A DNA stretch of 64,000 nucleotides from Homarus americanus (lineage: Eukaryota > Arthropoda > Malacostraca > Decapoda > Nephropidae): contig NW_024720773.1 of NCBI RefSeq assembly GCF_018991925.1, positions 413,367 through 477,366 on the forward strand, in the 5' to 3' direction. The position numbers and the translations under genes are program-made. Position 1 is the stretch's first letter, and the number at the start of each line of letters is the position of its first letter. Under the pieces are notes generated by a model that ran no database searches, was not told the DNA's origin, and was given only the letters and a program-made list of their open reading frames with translations. This document shows positions 45,690-56,155 of this stretch, in pieces.

Positions 45690-48399
45690 TACTACGCGAA
45701 CAGTAGAAGTATGAGAAACAAAATGGATGATATTAGGGCCTTGGTATGTACCGAAAAAATCGATATAATAGCATTCACTGACCAGGAAAGGAGGCGGAGT
45801 AGCAATCTATGTTAGGGATAATCTGAAGTGTGAAATAAATAAGGAAATAAAAACTGAGCGGAATACAGAAACAATTTGGATAGAATTAATCGACGGTAGG
45901 GAAAAATTAATCACAGAAGTAATATACAGACCTTCCAATCTTGATAGCGTCAATGAGCGACTTATCTGGGATGAAATGCGCAGGGCTTCCATACACAACA
46001 AAGTCTGTATAGTAGGCAACTTTAACCTTGGCCAAATAGATTGGACTGACCTTACAGGTAACTCAGAATCAGAGGATTTTCTCGAGACGATCCAGGACTG
46101 TTTCCTAAGTCAACATATAACCGAACCCACCCGGGGTAATAATATACTTGATTTAGTTCTGTCAAACAGAGAAAACCTCATTAGCAATGTCGAGGTAGGG
46201 AACGAACTTGCAAACAGCGATCACAAAAAAATTAGATTCCAGTTAGATTTTCAGGGCAGACGTAAGGAAAATTCCACTAAAGTACCAGATTTCAGAAGGG
46301 CAAATTTTGACAGTTTAAAGAGGCAGCTGAGAGAGGGGTGTCGCGCTTGGCCGTGAACCTGACAGATGACACCGACCTGATAACGAGATCTGAGATTGCC
46401 GAGTTCCACGACAATTTAAATAATGAGTTACTTAATGCACAAAGGCAGAACATACCATACAAAAAACTCAGATCAGACAACAATGACCCTAAATGGATAA
46501 ATAATTATTTAAAGAACATCATTGGCCAAAGGAAGGCTATAGGTAGAAGGATAAATCATGGCGAAATTTACCTCCGGGATTATTATAAGGTATTGGCGAG
46601 TAGGGTTAAAACCGAGATTAGGGAAGCCAAGAGGAATAATGAGGTGAGGATAGCAAGGGAGGCGAAGACAAACCCCAAAGGATTCTACCAAATGTATCAA
46701 ACTAAAACACGAGAAAAAATTGGACCAATACGGTCAGATACCGGCGAGCTCACTGATAACGACAGAGAAATGAGCAATAATTTGAATAAATATTTTTCAA
46801 CAGTTTTCACCACCGAAAATTTAAACATGATACCCGAGGCACCGACTCTATCCAGGGATAGTGAAGAAAACAAATTAAGCGAGATAGTAGTGACTAGTAG
46901 CGATGTTAGTAAGCAAATAGACAAACTAAAGCCTAATAAGTCATCTGGTCCCGATGAGATATTTGCCAGAGTATTAAAGGAATGTAAGGAAGAGCTTTGT
47001 ATGCCCTTAGCAAAGTTGTTTAACATGTCCTTAAAAACAGGTGTAGTACCAGAATCCTGGAGGATAGCGAATGTAATACCGATTTTCAAGAAGGGGGGTA
47101 GATCACTATCCTCTAACTACCGCCCAATCAGTCTAACATCAAGAGTAGGCAAATTACTGGAAGCAATCATTTCAAACTCTATTCGAAACCACCTGGAGAA
47201 GCACCGATTGATCAATGATTCCCAGCATGGCTTCACAAGCGGACGTTCATGTCTAACTAATCTATTAACATTCTTTTCATCAGTTTTCGAATCGGTGGAC
47301 TAGGGGCACAATTATGATGTGGTATATCTCGACTTTAGCAAAGCCTTCGACAGAGTCCCCCATGAAAGACTAATTAGAAAGGTAGAAGCACATGGCATCA
47401 AAGGTAATATCCTTAAATGGATTAGGGCGTGGTTACAGGACAGGAAACAGCGAGTGAGCATTAATGGCACTAAGTCCCATTGGAGCAACGTCACAAGTGG
47501 AGTTCCCCATAGGCTCAGTACTTGGACCATTATTATTTATTATATACATAAACGACATAGATATCGGCATAGACAGCAACATAAGCAAATTTGCTGATGA
47601 CACTAAAATAGGACGTGTTATTACATCTGACGAGGACTCCGCAAAACTACAGGAAGATCTAAACAAATTTTTCGAATGGTCTGAAAAATGGCAGATGAAA
47701 TTCAACGTGGAAAAATGTAAAGTACTCAGTATAGGAGATGTAAACAGGGAAACCAGATACCAGATGAACAACGATGCCATAGAGAAATCCGACTGCGAGA
47801 GAGATTTAGGAGTAATGATAAGTAGGAACCTTAAGCCAAGTAAACAATGTGTTTTTGCTCGTAACAAGGCTAATAAAGTACTTGGGTTCATACAAAGGAG
47901 TGTTAGTTACAAGACTAGCGAGGTCATCCTAAAACTGTATCTTGCTCTTGTGAGACCACACCTGGATTACGCAGTTCAGTTCTGGTCACCGTATTACAGA
48001 ATGGATATAGAATCCTTGGAAAGAATTCAGAGGAGAATGACAAGACTAATCCCGGGCATTAGGAACCTTGAGTATAGAGACAGGTTAAAGCATCTTAATT
48101 TGCACTCCCTAGAGAGACGTAGAGTGAGGGGCGACCTGATAGAGGTGCATAAGTGGAAGGCAGGGTTAAACAAAGGGGACATTACAAAGGTACTGAAACT
48201 ATCCAACCAGGAGCGAACTCGTAACAATGGTTTTAAATTAGACAGATTTAGATTTAGGCGTGAAATAGGTAAACACTGGTTTGGAAACAGAGTAGTGGAT
48301 GAATGGAACAAGTTACCAAATATCATCATTAACTCGAATACACTGAATAGCTTCAAACATAGGTTGGATGCCTATATGAGCAATAGGGGTTGGGTGTAA
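45690..48399 (+). pseudogene. CR1 ORF2 (endonuclease-RT), broken
   Basis: Endonuclease pieces at 45690-46356: SRSMRNKMDDIRALVC, then an internal deletion near 45780, then IVGNFNLGQIDWTDLTG (Asp-to-Asn in the usual GDFN) and NILDLVLSN. RT at 46338-47303 (321 aa) with FKKGGRSLSSNYRPISLTS and SQHGFTSGRSCLTNLL. A stop at about 47303 follows, then 47319-47597 with YLDFSKAFDRVPHERLIRK, and 47464-48399 (311 aa) with GSVLGPLLFIIYINDIDIG, FADDTK and a complete C-terminal domain ending at RLDAYMSNRGWV. Frameshifts fall near 46340 and 47510. The C-terminal third is better preserved than in the minus-strand copy. Confidence 0.86.
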
Positions 48400-48466
48400 A
48401 CGGGACTGCCCAGTATGGGCCAATAGGCCCGCTGCAGTTTCCTCCATTCATATGTTCTTATGTCCA
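45690..48466 (+). mobile_element. CR1-type LINE, plus strand, inserted in Gypsy-B3
   Basis: 5'-truncated copy of the family at 13637-16840. It starts at the endonuclease N-terminus and ends TATGTTCTTATGTCC at 48464. It touches the left LTR of Gypsy-A at 48467. Confidence 0.85.
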
Positions 48467-50334
48467 TGTAATCCAGTTGCCTCTGAAGTTGTCTGGACAT
48501 TAATTTCTCACTTGATTTGGGGCTTATTAACGATTATTAGATGGTAATTGCAGTGGAAGCGCCCCTTAGTGAGAAATCCCTAACCAGCACAAGCGCACTT
48601 AAATTTACTAAACAGAATGAATTGTCCGTGACCCATGGAAGGATAGCGTCTGTGACTGGGATGAATGAGACACACTGTAAAATTTACTTATATTCCCTCC
48701 AACACTACAAACACAATCCAATAGTGGTACACCAATATGCGCACTTCTTAACCTGAACTTAAAATACTACTCTGGAGAATAAAAGTTATACATGATGTTG
48801 ACATTATTAGAAACTCAGGAAATGCCTCATTAGAGGACAATAAGTTTAAAGTATTAAGAAATGTTGCTTGCACACATGAAACAGGCCTTAAGGGCTTTCA
48901 ACAAAATAATATCAACCACTGAGAAAATGGTAAAAAAAATAGAAATTAATAATTCTACAATGAATAGGCCTTAAGGGCACTCAACAAAATAATATCAACC
49001 ACTGAGAAAATGGTAAAAAAATAGAAATGAATAACTCTACAATGAATAGGCCTTAAGGGCACTCAACATAATTATATCACCTCAACAGATGCACACCTCC
49101 TAACCTAACTTAAACACTACTCTGGGGCACAAAGGTTATACCTGAGATTGAGATTATAAAGAAATATTAAATGCACACAGCATACATTAGTAACTGAAAA
49201 AATAGTATTAACTACACACAAAAATATTGTCACTATTATTAAGAAGTTACCGAGTCCACCAATACCCGTGAACCATGCTTCCTAACTTAACACACACACA
49301 GATTCCACCTGCACTCCGTCGTTTAAGGCACAACCAACAGGCACCCTTAGGTTAAGGCCCAAATCAGCCTTTCTCCACCTTGGAAAGTGTACCTCTAAAC
49401 TCCACTGACTCTTGGCCCCAGTGTGCGGCCCTGTATCACTCAGCTGGCTTCACTTTACCCCCAGTACATCCATGAAGCGGAAGGGAGTGAGCCAATCAGA
49501 TCTTGTACAGTTGAGAGAAGCTTTAGCTTCCCGTTAGCAAAAGGGTTTCACTAAGCTGCTTGAGATGTATGGTATTGTGAGCCGAGGTAGAGGAGCGCTG
49601 ATGACCCCAACGATCGTCCCGTTGTCAGATGGGCACCCAGACGGCTAGATTCACTCAAGAGATCCTTTGATACCCCGCTAAACAGTGACAGGCCTACACT
49701 GATCGGTCCAACGGCGACAATCGCCAATCCTCAATCGTCAATGGCAGTCTCAAACGGCAGTCAATCTCTCGTAGTCATCACTCTCGCAGTCAATTTCTCG
49801 CAGTCAAGTGGGTTCTGACGGAAACCCTGAAATGAACTCGATGTTAGCTCTTGTTATCTTTATCACTGCCTTATCTAAACCCTGTCTGAGATCGAATGAG
49901 ACTTACTTGTTATACTGCAATAGCACAACACAGGTGACTAGGCCACGTGACTATTTCTGTGACGGACGCGCAGGGACGTCTTGTTGATCCGAATGCTTCC
50001 TCGTGACTGAGAGCTAGCCAGCCTCGTGTCCTTTCAAGGCGTTAGCTTAGGCCTACGTGACATATTTTCCGCCTAACTAATAACTCCTTGGGACACCCGT
50101 AACATTATTCAGACTGATAAACGATCTATAATAATTTCAAATTCAATAATAGTCCCTTAACTTCATGAATCGCATCATTATTAATTCGGCAAATTACATT
50201 TAATCTAATATAGGCCTAGTTCCACAACCTCTCGCTATGTGCCGGGAGCGCTCTCTTCCCTCAGACGACCTTGAAAACTCAGTATCGCCAATGGCGCGGC
50301 GTTTGAAATTGCACTGAAATTTCTGAATATTACA
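48467..50334 (-). repeat. 3' LTR of Gypsy-A
   Basis: 1.87 kb, matching 56156-57935 and, in reverse, the solo LTR at 582-2388. It contains three copies of the CCTTAAGGGC repeat against two in the 5' LTR. The first ~35 bp are more diverged than the rest. Confidence 0.9.
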
Positions 50335-51073
50335 ATCGACCCCCCTAAAAAAAGACAGCACTGTCCTCATGTGCTGAGAAAAACATGCATACGACCCCCC
50401 TAAAAAATTGTTCTAAGAAACTGCATCTCTCCCCTTTAACGTGCTAAACGCAGCATTCCCGTCTTCACTTCTCCTATTCTCTCTCCCGCTAACATTCGAC
50501 CCCCCTAAAAAAAGACAGCACTGTCCTCATGTGCTGAGAGAACAACTTAGAAACCACCTTCAACTCTGCCCTATTCCAACTCGCAGCCAGCAACTCCATT
50601 TCTTGCTTAGCCCAATTCAAAACCAACCAGAACATACATGCTCCCCTTTTGCCTGGCCCTTAAGCTAGAGAACCAATGTCAAAAATATTACCAAATCCGC
50701 ATCCTGCATACTCTCCTTTGGCCTGGCCCTTGTACTAGAGAACCAATGTCAAAACAATACTCAGTCCACACGAACGCTCTCACGTCTTCAACGATCGACT
50801 CAATCCACGTCTCCGAACCTCATGCCGGCAGACCAGCCCTCTGACAATGTACCAGTCCATATTAGTGAGGCCCTGGCCATTACAACCGTACACTCAATCC
50901 CGCTCATGACAGCAAGTCAATCCCGCTCATGACAGCAAGTCAATCCTGCTCATGACAACACCCACTACTCAACGCACATCTCTGACCTAACCATCTCTCC
51001 AATCCCCTCTGCCCTACTCACGACTCCTCCAACTCACCCTCGACAACCTGCATTTTCTCATTAACAGGAGCAC
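50335..51073 (-). promoter_or_regulatory. 3' untranslated region with repeated polypurine tract
   Basis: On the minus strand CTTTTTTTAGGGGGGTCG lies 2-5 nt from the LTR and serves as polypurine tract. The same ~42-bp block (ending CTCATGTGCTGAG on the plus strand) occurs at 50337-50379 and 50496-50538, with a shorter copy at 50392-50407. A further tandem repeat, CAATCCCGCTCATGACAGCAAGT, lies at about 50896-50960. No env-like frame is present. Confidence 0.7.
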
Positions 51074-53167
51074 CTAAACTGTAATTTGTCGGCTTCGTCC
51101 TTCAGGTGGAGGCTCGATCGACCTCTCTGAACTACTTCTCTTCATCTTGCTCGTCTGGGGTGGGGGCTCCTCGTCTTCATCTTCAGATTCATCCATCACT
51201 GGGTCTCCCGGATGCCTTAGGGTTGGAGCAGCCTTCAAGTTGCTCCGGTTTTCCACTCTCGCTTCCAGGTCTTCTCCCCCACTGGGCTCAATGCGGTATA
51301 AACCAGGCCTTGGATTTAGGACCTCAACAATGTGTCATCTCGTATCAAACCAATGGTTTTGGAGCTTACACCGGCCTATTTTTACATTGTTCCTCAGCAA
51401 AACCTCCTGGCCCACTTCCCAGCTACTCTCGTGGGCTTTCTCTTCTCTTTTCCTTCTGTTTATTTCCTTACGTCTCCGCACATTGATCTCCACTGCTTCC
51501 TGCAATCTTCGTTGCCGGTCTCTAATCACCATCACCCACTCATCTACCGGCTCTGGGTCTACTTCCGGCCTAAGGTCAAACGGCAGGTTTGGTTCTCTCC
51601 CGTAAAATAAGAGGAATGGGGAAAACCCTGTCGTGGCATGCGGAGTCGCGTTATATTGTGACACCACTGCCTGCAGATGCTCTGGCCACCTATTCTTTTC
51701 CTCTTCCTCGAGGGTGGCCAGCAGACCGTGCAGGGTTCGATTGAACCGTTCCACCATACCATTTCCCTGTGGGTGATATGCTGACGTCCTTATTTTCTTC
51801 ACCCCAAAGGTGGCACAAGTTTGTCGGACCAATGCACTGCCAAAATTTCTTCCCTGATCGGTCAACAGTCGCTCAGGTGCACCCACTGCCAGGAAGATCC
51901 GATTCACCAGGATCTTTGCAATCGTCGAGGCTTTCTGGTCTTTGGTGGGAAAGGCCCAAGTGTAATGACTGTATATATCAACCATTATCAGGACACTCTC
52001 CAATCCTCGCCGCTTGTCCAGCAAGGTGAAATCTGTGGCCAGTGTCTCTAATGGTTTGGCAGCTTCAATCGTCCCTAAATGCAGCTGGGGTTTCGGCACT
52101 TCATCCTTTGCTACTCCACACCTCTCGCAGCTGGCTATGTAGTCTCGCACTGTTTCTCCCATGCCTGGCCAGAAACCTCGCTCCTGCACCAGCGACAGAG
52201 TGCAATCTCGTCCCTGATGCCCAAACTCGTCGTGGCAGGCTCTAGTCAAAGCCTCCTGCAAGTTTGGGGATAACACTGGCACCTCCCTCCATAGATTCTT
52301 CCCTTCGGGTCTTCTATGCCAGACAACCTCTTCTCTTACGATCAGGGATTTCCTAGCTCGGTACATCTTGCAGAAGTCATCATTTTGGAGCTCTACCTGT
52401 ACCTCGTCCTCCGGCAGCTCTCCCGCCAACCATCTTCGCAGTTTTGTCATATAGTCCATGCCTTCTTGCTCGTTACGCAGCCCATCCATCGTCCACAGTT
52501 CCTTCCTTCCTGCCCCGTTCTCCTCTACTACATGCATAGCTGTATACTCTTCTTCGCTATCTTCCTCCTGTTCCGTCGGGATTCTAGATAGAGTATCCGC
52601 CACAATGTTGTTTTTCCCCGGCTTGTACTCTATAGTAAAGTTAAACTGCTCGAGATCCGCATTCCACCTACTTTCCACGGCACCTAGCTTAGCCTTCTCT
52701 CGGTGACTGAGTGGGTTGTTATCTGTATAGACTGTGAAATGTTTCCCTGCCAAATAATCCCTGAATTTATCCACTACTACCCATTTGAGTGCTAACATCT
52801 CTAACTTACGAGAACTATAGTTGTTCATGTTACGTTCTGATTTCCTCAGGCCCCGACTTGCATAGCACACCGGATACAACCTGCCATCCTTCCGCTGGGA
52901 CAGCACCGCACCTAGCCCACTAAAACTTGCATCTGTCTCTAATATAAACTCCTGGGTGAAATCTGGGCAAGCCAACACCGGTGTCTGCGTCACCCTGTCT
53001 TTCAGTTTCTCAAAAGCCTGCTGCTGTTCCTCTCCCCACTCACTATCTACCCGATCCTTAGATTTCCCATGCATCAAAGCATGCAGTGGAGCAGCTATTT
53101 GGGCAAACCCTTTAACAAATTTCCTATAAAATGATGTGAACCCTACAAAAGACCGCACATCTTTCAC
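51074..53167 (-). CDS. pol: Gypsy-A RNase H and integrase
   Basis: The 610-residue frame 51335-53167 starts in the RT connection (FVGFTSFYRKFVKGFAQIA). RNase H motifs: ETDASFSGLGAVL, LEMLALKWVV, YTDNNPL. Integrase: zinc-binding HDEFGHQGRDCTL...CERC, catalytic D in LATDFTLLDK, D in LLTDQGRNFGS, E in NGMVERFNRT. The tail has VGQEVLLRNN and KLQNHWF. The C-terminal module then shifts frame near 51335 into 51074-51256, which ends in an acidic, Arg/Ser-rich tail. Core residues for both activities are present, so this part could be functional if translated. Confidence 0.9.
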
Positions 53168-54146
53168 CGTCTGAGGGACTGGCCAATCTCTTATTACCCT
53201 TCTCAGGATCAGCTGTGATGCCTTCAGCTGACACCTGATATCCTAAATAACTTACTGTGGAAGCCATTATTTCACACTTTTTAGGTTTAAATCTTAAGTT
53301 ATTCTCCCTCATCCGGCAAAATAATTCCCTCAATCTGACTATATGCTGATCTATTGTACTTGAAAACACCATCACATCATCAAGGTATACAAGCAACGAG
53401 GAGAAAATCTTATCCCCTAAAATCCGCTCCATGTATCTCTGAAAGGTTCCCGGACTATTTGACAATCCCATAGGCAGTCGCCTGTACTCAAAGTGTCCGA
53501 AGCTTGTGCTGAAGGCAGCCTTTGGACGGTCTGAAGGTTTTACTTCTATCTGGTGATATCCCACCGCCAGATCAAACGTTGAGAAAAACTGGGCCCCTGT
53601 CAGAGATTCTAGAGTTTCATTTATCCTAGACAGAGGAAACGCATCGCGTACCGTGACCTTATTTAAGTCACGATAGTCAATGCACAACCTCAGCGTCCCA
53701 TCCTTTTTCCTCACTACTACAATGGCGACAGAGTACGGACTCTCACTATGCTGAATTACTCCCTGATCTAACAGCTGGCTAATGTGCTGCTTCACCTCTG
53801 GTACCTGGTTTGGAGGGATTCTCCGGTATGGCACCCTAACTGGCCTGTCTGTAGTCACTGGGATCTCATGCTGAACCCCAATAGCCTTTCCTATGGGCTG
53901 GCCCTCCCCTTCAAAAATATCACTAAACTCCTCTATTAAACCCCTAACTGCACGCTCTTGTTCCTCATTCATTTTCTCCGTGTGCACTTTGACCTCCGTA
54001 CGGGCATCCGGTTGAACTGTCCTCACATACACCTCCTCACTGATGTCTGCCTCGACTTCCGTCCCAGAAGCCACTTTCCCAATCCGCCAATTGCCCCTCA
54101 AGTTCTCACGACGATTAGACAGATTTGCCACCAACACCTGGGTCAT
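53124..54146 (-). CDS. pol: Gypsy-A reverse transcriptase
   Basis: 340 residues. Motifs: VPYRRIPPNQVPEVKQHI, KKDGTLRLCIDYRDLNKVT, FSTFDLAVGYHQIEV, LPMGLSNSPGTFQRYME and the catalytic YLDDVMVFS. The frame overlaps the next by about 40 nt, and a single extra base near 53195-53200 shifts it before the RNase H connection, so Pol is not made as one chain from this copy. The upstream 54143-54430 piece lies between protease and RT in another frame. Confidence 0.9.
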   Translation of the reverse strand: MTQVLVANLSNRRENLRGNWRIGKVASGTEVEADISEEVYVRTVQPDARTEVKVHTEKMNEEQERAVRGLIEEFSDIFEGEGQPIGKAIGVQHEIPVTTDRPVRVPYRRIPPNQVPEVKQHISQLLDQGVIQHSESPYSVAIVVVRKKDGTLRLCIDYRDLNKVTVRDAFPLSRINETLESLTGAQFFSTFDLAVGYHQIEVKPSDRPKAAFSTSFGHFEYRRLPMGLSNSPGTFQRYMERILGDKIFSSLLVYLDDVMVFSSTIDQHIVRLRELFCRMRENNLRFKPKKCEIMASTVSYLGYQVSAEGITADPEKGNKRLASPSDGERCAVFCRVHIIL

Positions 54147-54451
54147 GCCACTCTTACAGCTGTCGGCAACACTATCACACCCTCAGGCATCCAACCTTCA
54201 TCCTCCATTGTTAGAGGTTCAATCACTACTTCTTTGTTAGCTACCTGGCTTAATGAGGGAACACATACTGACAGCAACCGAGTATTCCGGGGAGGAATGG
54301 TTGGGCTTTTCTTCCTCTCCGTCGTACAATACCCCAGGCTGATGGCCTCTATTGCACATAACTGCCTAACCTCATGCAAGCAATTTTCCCACTGAGCGGT
54401 GCTCCTGGCTTCCCTGCACAAGTGATACATGTGCGGCCAAATCTCCGCAAC

Positions 54452-54943
54452 CTACCCCAGCACATTCATCCCCAACAACCCAACATGCAATTGCCCCTTA
54501 CCCTGGGTCTCAATCCCTGGACAAACCAACAGCCCCACATCAGTGACTTCCACCCCACATACAACCATAGTGACCCGAATACACCCCACACACGGCACTG
54601 GAAACCCTGACGCCCCTTTTACCTGTATTCGAGTGGGCTGTAACACCACGCCTGCAGGCTCCAGCTCCCGACGGTAGAAAAGTTCATCAATTAACGACAC
54701 TTCTGCCCCAGTATCTGCTAAACCTCACATTTCACGACCCGCTACCAGCACCGAAACCTTAGGATACTCTGCTTCCAGCCTTAAGGTACCTTCTGTCGTG
54801 ATTAAATTTGTCATGCTGACCACGCTTGACCACGGGTCCGCTCTCTCTTGGTTCATAACATCGCTGGTGGAATCTATTGGTGAGGCCAGGAACGGTTGGC
54901 AGGGACTGCCTGGCCTTGACCATTTCCCGACCGCCAGTTCCAA
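54452..54943 (-). pseudogene. pol: Gypsy-A protease region
   Basis: The retropepsin site ADTGAEVSLIDELF lies at about 54675-54715, with GLLGMNVLG near 54452-54480 as the second conserved block. A stop codon just before the active-site stretch (near 54726) separates it from 54725-54943, whose frame supplies the preceding residues. The enzyme cuts the Gag-Pol polyprotein. Confidence 0.75.
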
Positions 54944-56154
54944 TTGTTATTTCCAACTCGATACTGGCCATTGGCCACGTATCCCCTTGGGACACTCTCT
55001 CCTGGTCCGGACCTGTTCGTGCAATTGAAACTGAGGTGGCCCTCTTGTCCACACGCATAGCACATCGGGAGAATCGAGCCCCCAGCCTGCGGTTCGTTCT
55101 CTCTTCCCTTAGTCAGCGGTACCTCCCTCAAAGCCGCTCGTTTTTGTTCCGCCTCTCTCAGCCCCGTGATCCACTCATCTAGACTACGGTGAGGATACTT
55201 CTGGATCTCCTCCAATAACCACATACGGCTTTGTTCCTCCTTGAGCCCCCGAGTGATTGCATCTCCCAACAGGGCCTTATCATATTTATGTCCATGGTGG
55301 TTCAACTCATCGTTTAAATCGAGCATAGCATCATAATATTCAAGAAGCGTTTCATTGCTCCGTTGTTTCCGATTCATCACCTTCTGAATGGCGTCGTACG
55401 TGGCCGTCTGCCCGCCGTATTGCTGCTTCAAATAACAAGTTAATTCGTCTACGGTTTCCCAGTCTCTGCGTGCATTGTATACGCGATCTGCCGCAGGCCC
55501 CGCAAGATGCCTTATTATGAATTGGATTCGACTGACTTCGTCTCCGTCTAGCAGCTTGAGGGTTCGGTCAACCTCTCTTAACCACTTTCCTACCTCTACT
55601 CCTGGCCTACCGTCGAACTTAGACATGGTCAACCCGGCCCCGAGACTAGTTCCCTCTCTACTATTGTGTCTCCTCATCTCCCACATTGTCTCATCGTGCT
55701 GTATTTGATACTGTGTCTTTACCCTATCTAGTGCATCCCCCATCTGAGCTTGGTGTTGTTGATGTTCCTTCTCTAACTGTTGCAATTGTGTGTGGTGCTC
55801 CCCCCTTAACTGTTGTACATATACTCCATACTCCCCACTGATTTGGTTCGCCCATGCCTGACATTCCCCATTGATCTTCCGTTCCAATCGTTCCTGGTAC
55901 TCTCCCCGGATTTTCCCCTCTAGCTTCCCAATCCGTACCACGAACTCTTCTCTCAACTGCACCAAACCCGGGCTGTCTCTCCTTTTCTCCGAGTAACCCC
56001 GCACCGTCAACCACAACAAACCCATTCCCACGGCGAGCATGAGTAGAGCTGGGGTCACACACTCTACCGTTTCCATCCACTCCATGATTCCGCCTATTAT
56101 CCCAACCACAGAACTATCAGTCACGAAATAAAAACTACTACGCTCTGCTACCAT
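54874..56154 (-). CDS. gag: Gypsy-A Gag with N-terminal membrane segment
   Basis: 426 residues, uninterrupted. Residues ~36-52 form a hydrophobic stretch (LLMLAVGMGLLWLTV) followed by basic residues, predicting a membrane anchor. Residues ~65-160 are Glu/Gln/Arg-rich and probably coiled coil. Then comes the capsid-like part (LTMSKFDGRPGVEVGKWL to SLDEWITGLREAEQKRA) and a CCHC knuckle, CYACGQEGHLSFNC, near residue 375. The first ATG (56154) overlaps the primer-binding site, so an internal Met (residues 24-27, MEWMETVE) may be the real start. The frame ends in a Gly/Asn/Arg-rich tail. Confidence 0.85.
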   Translation of the reverse strand: MVAERSSFYFVTDSSVVGIIGGIMEWMETVECVTPALLMLAVGMGLLWLTVRGYSEKRRDSPGLVQLREEFVVRIGKLEGKIRGEYQERLERKINGECQAWANQISGEYGVYVQQLRGEHHTQLQQLEKEHQQHQAQMGDALDRVKTQYQIQHDETMWEMRRHNSREGTSLGAGLTMSKFDGRPGVEVGKWLREVDRTLKLLDGDEVSRIQFIIRHLAGPAADRVYNARRDWETVDELTCYLKQQYGGQTATYDAIQKVMNRKQRSNETLLEYYDAMLDLNDELNHHGHKYDKALLGDAITRGLKEEQSRMWLLEEIQKYPHRSLDEWITGLREAEQKRAALREVPLTKGRENEPQAGGSILPMCYACGQEGHLSFNCTNRSGPGESVPRGYVANGQYRVGNNNWNWRSGNGQGQAVPANRSWPHQ

Positions 56155-56155
56155 T
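56138..56155 (-). promoter_or_regulatory. Primer-binding site of Gypsy-A
   Basis: The plus strand ends CGCTCTGCTACCA followed by TT and then the LTR's TG at 56156. The minus-strand site begins TGGTAGCAGAGCG. The tRNA is not identified with confidence. Confidence 0.75.

Noticed and set aside
51106..52706. Several plus-strand frames of 60-150 residues
   Set aside because: Antisense to the intact integrase/RNase H frame of Gypsy-A.
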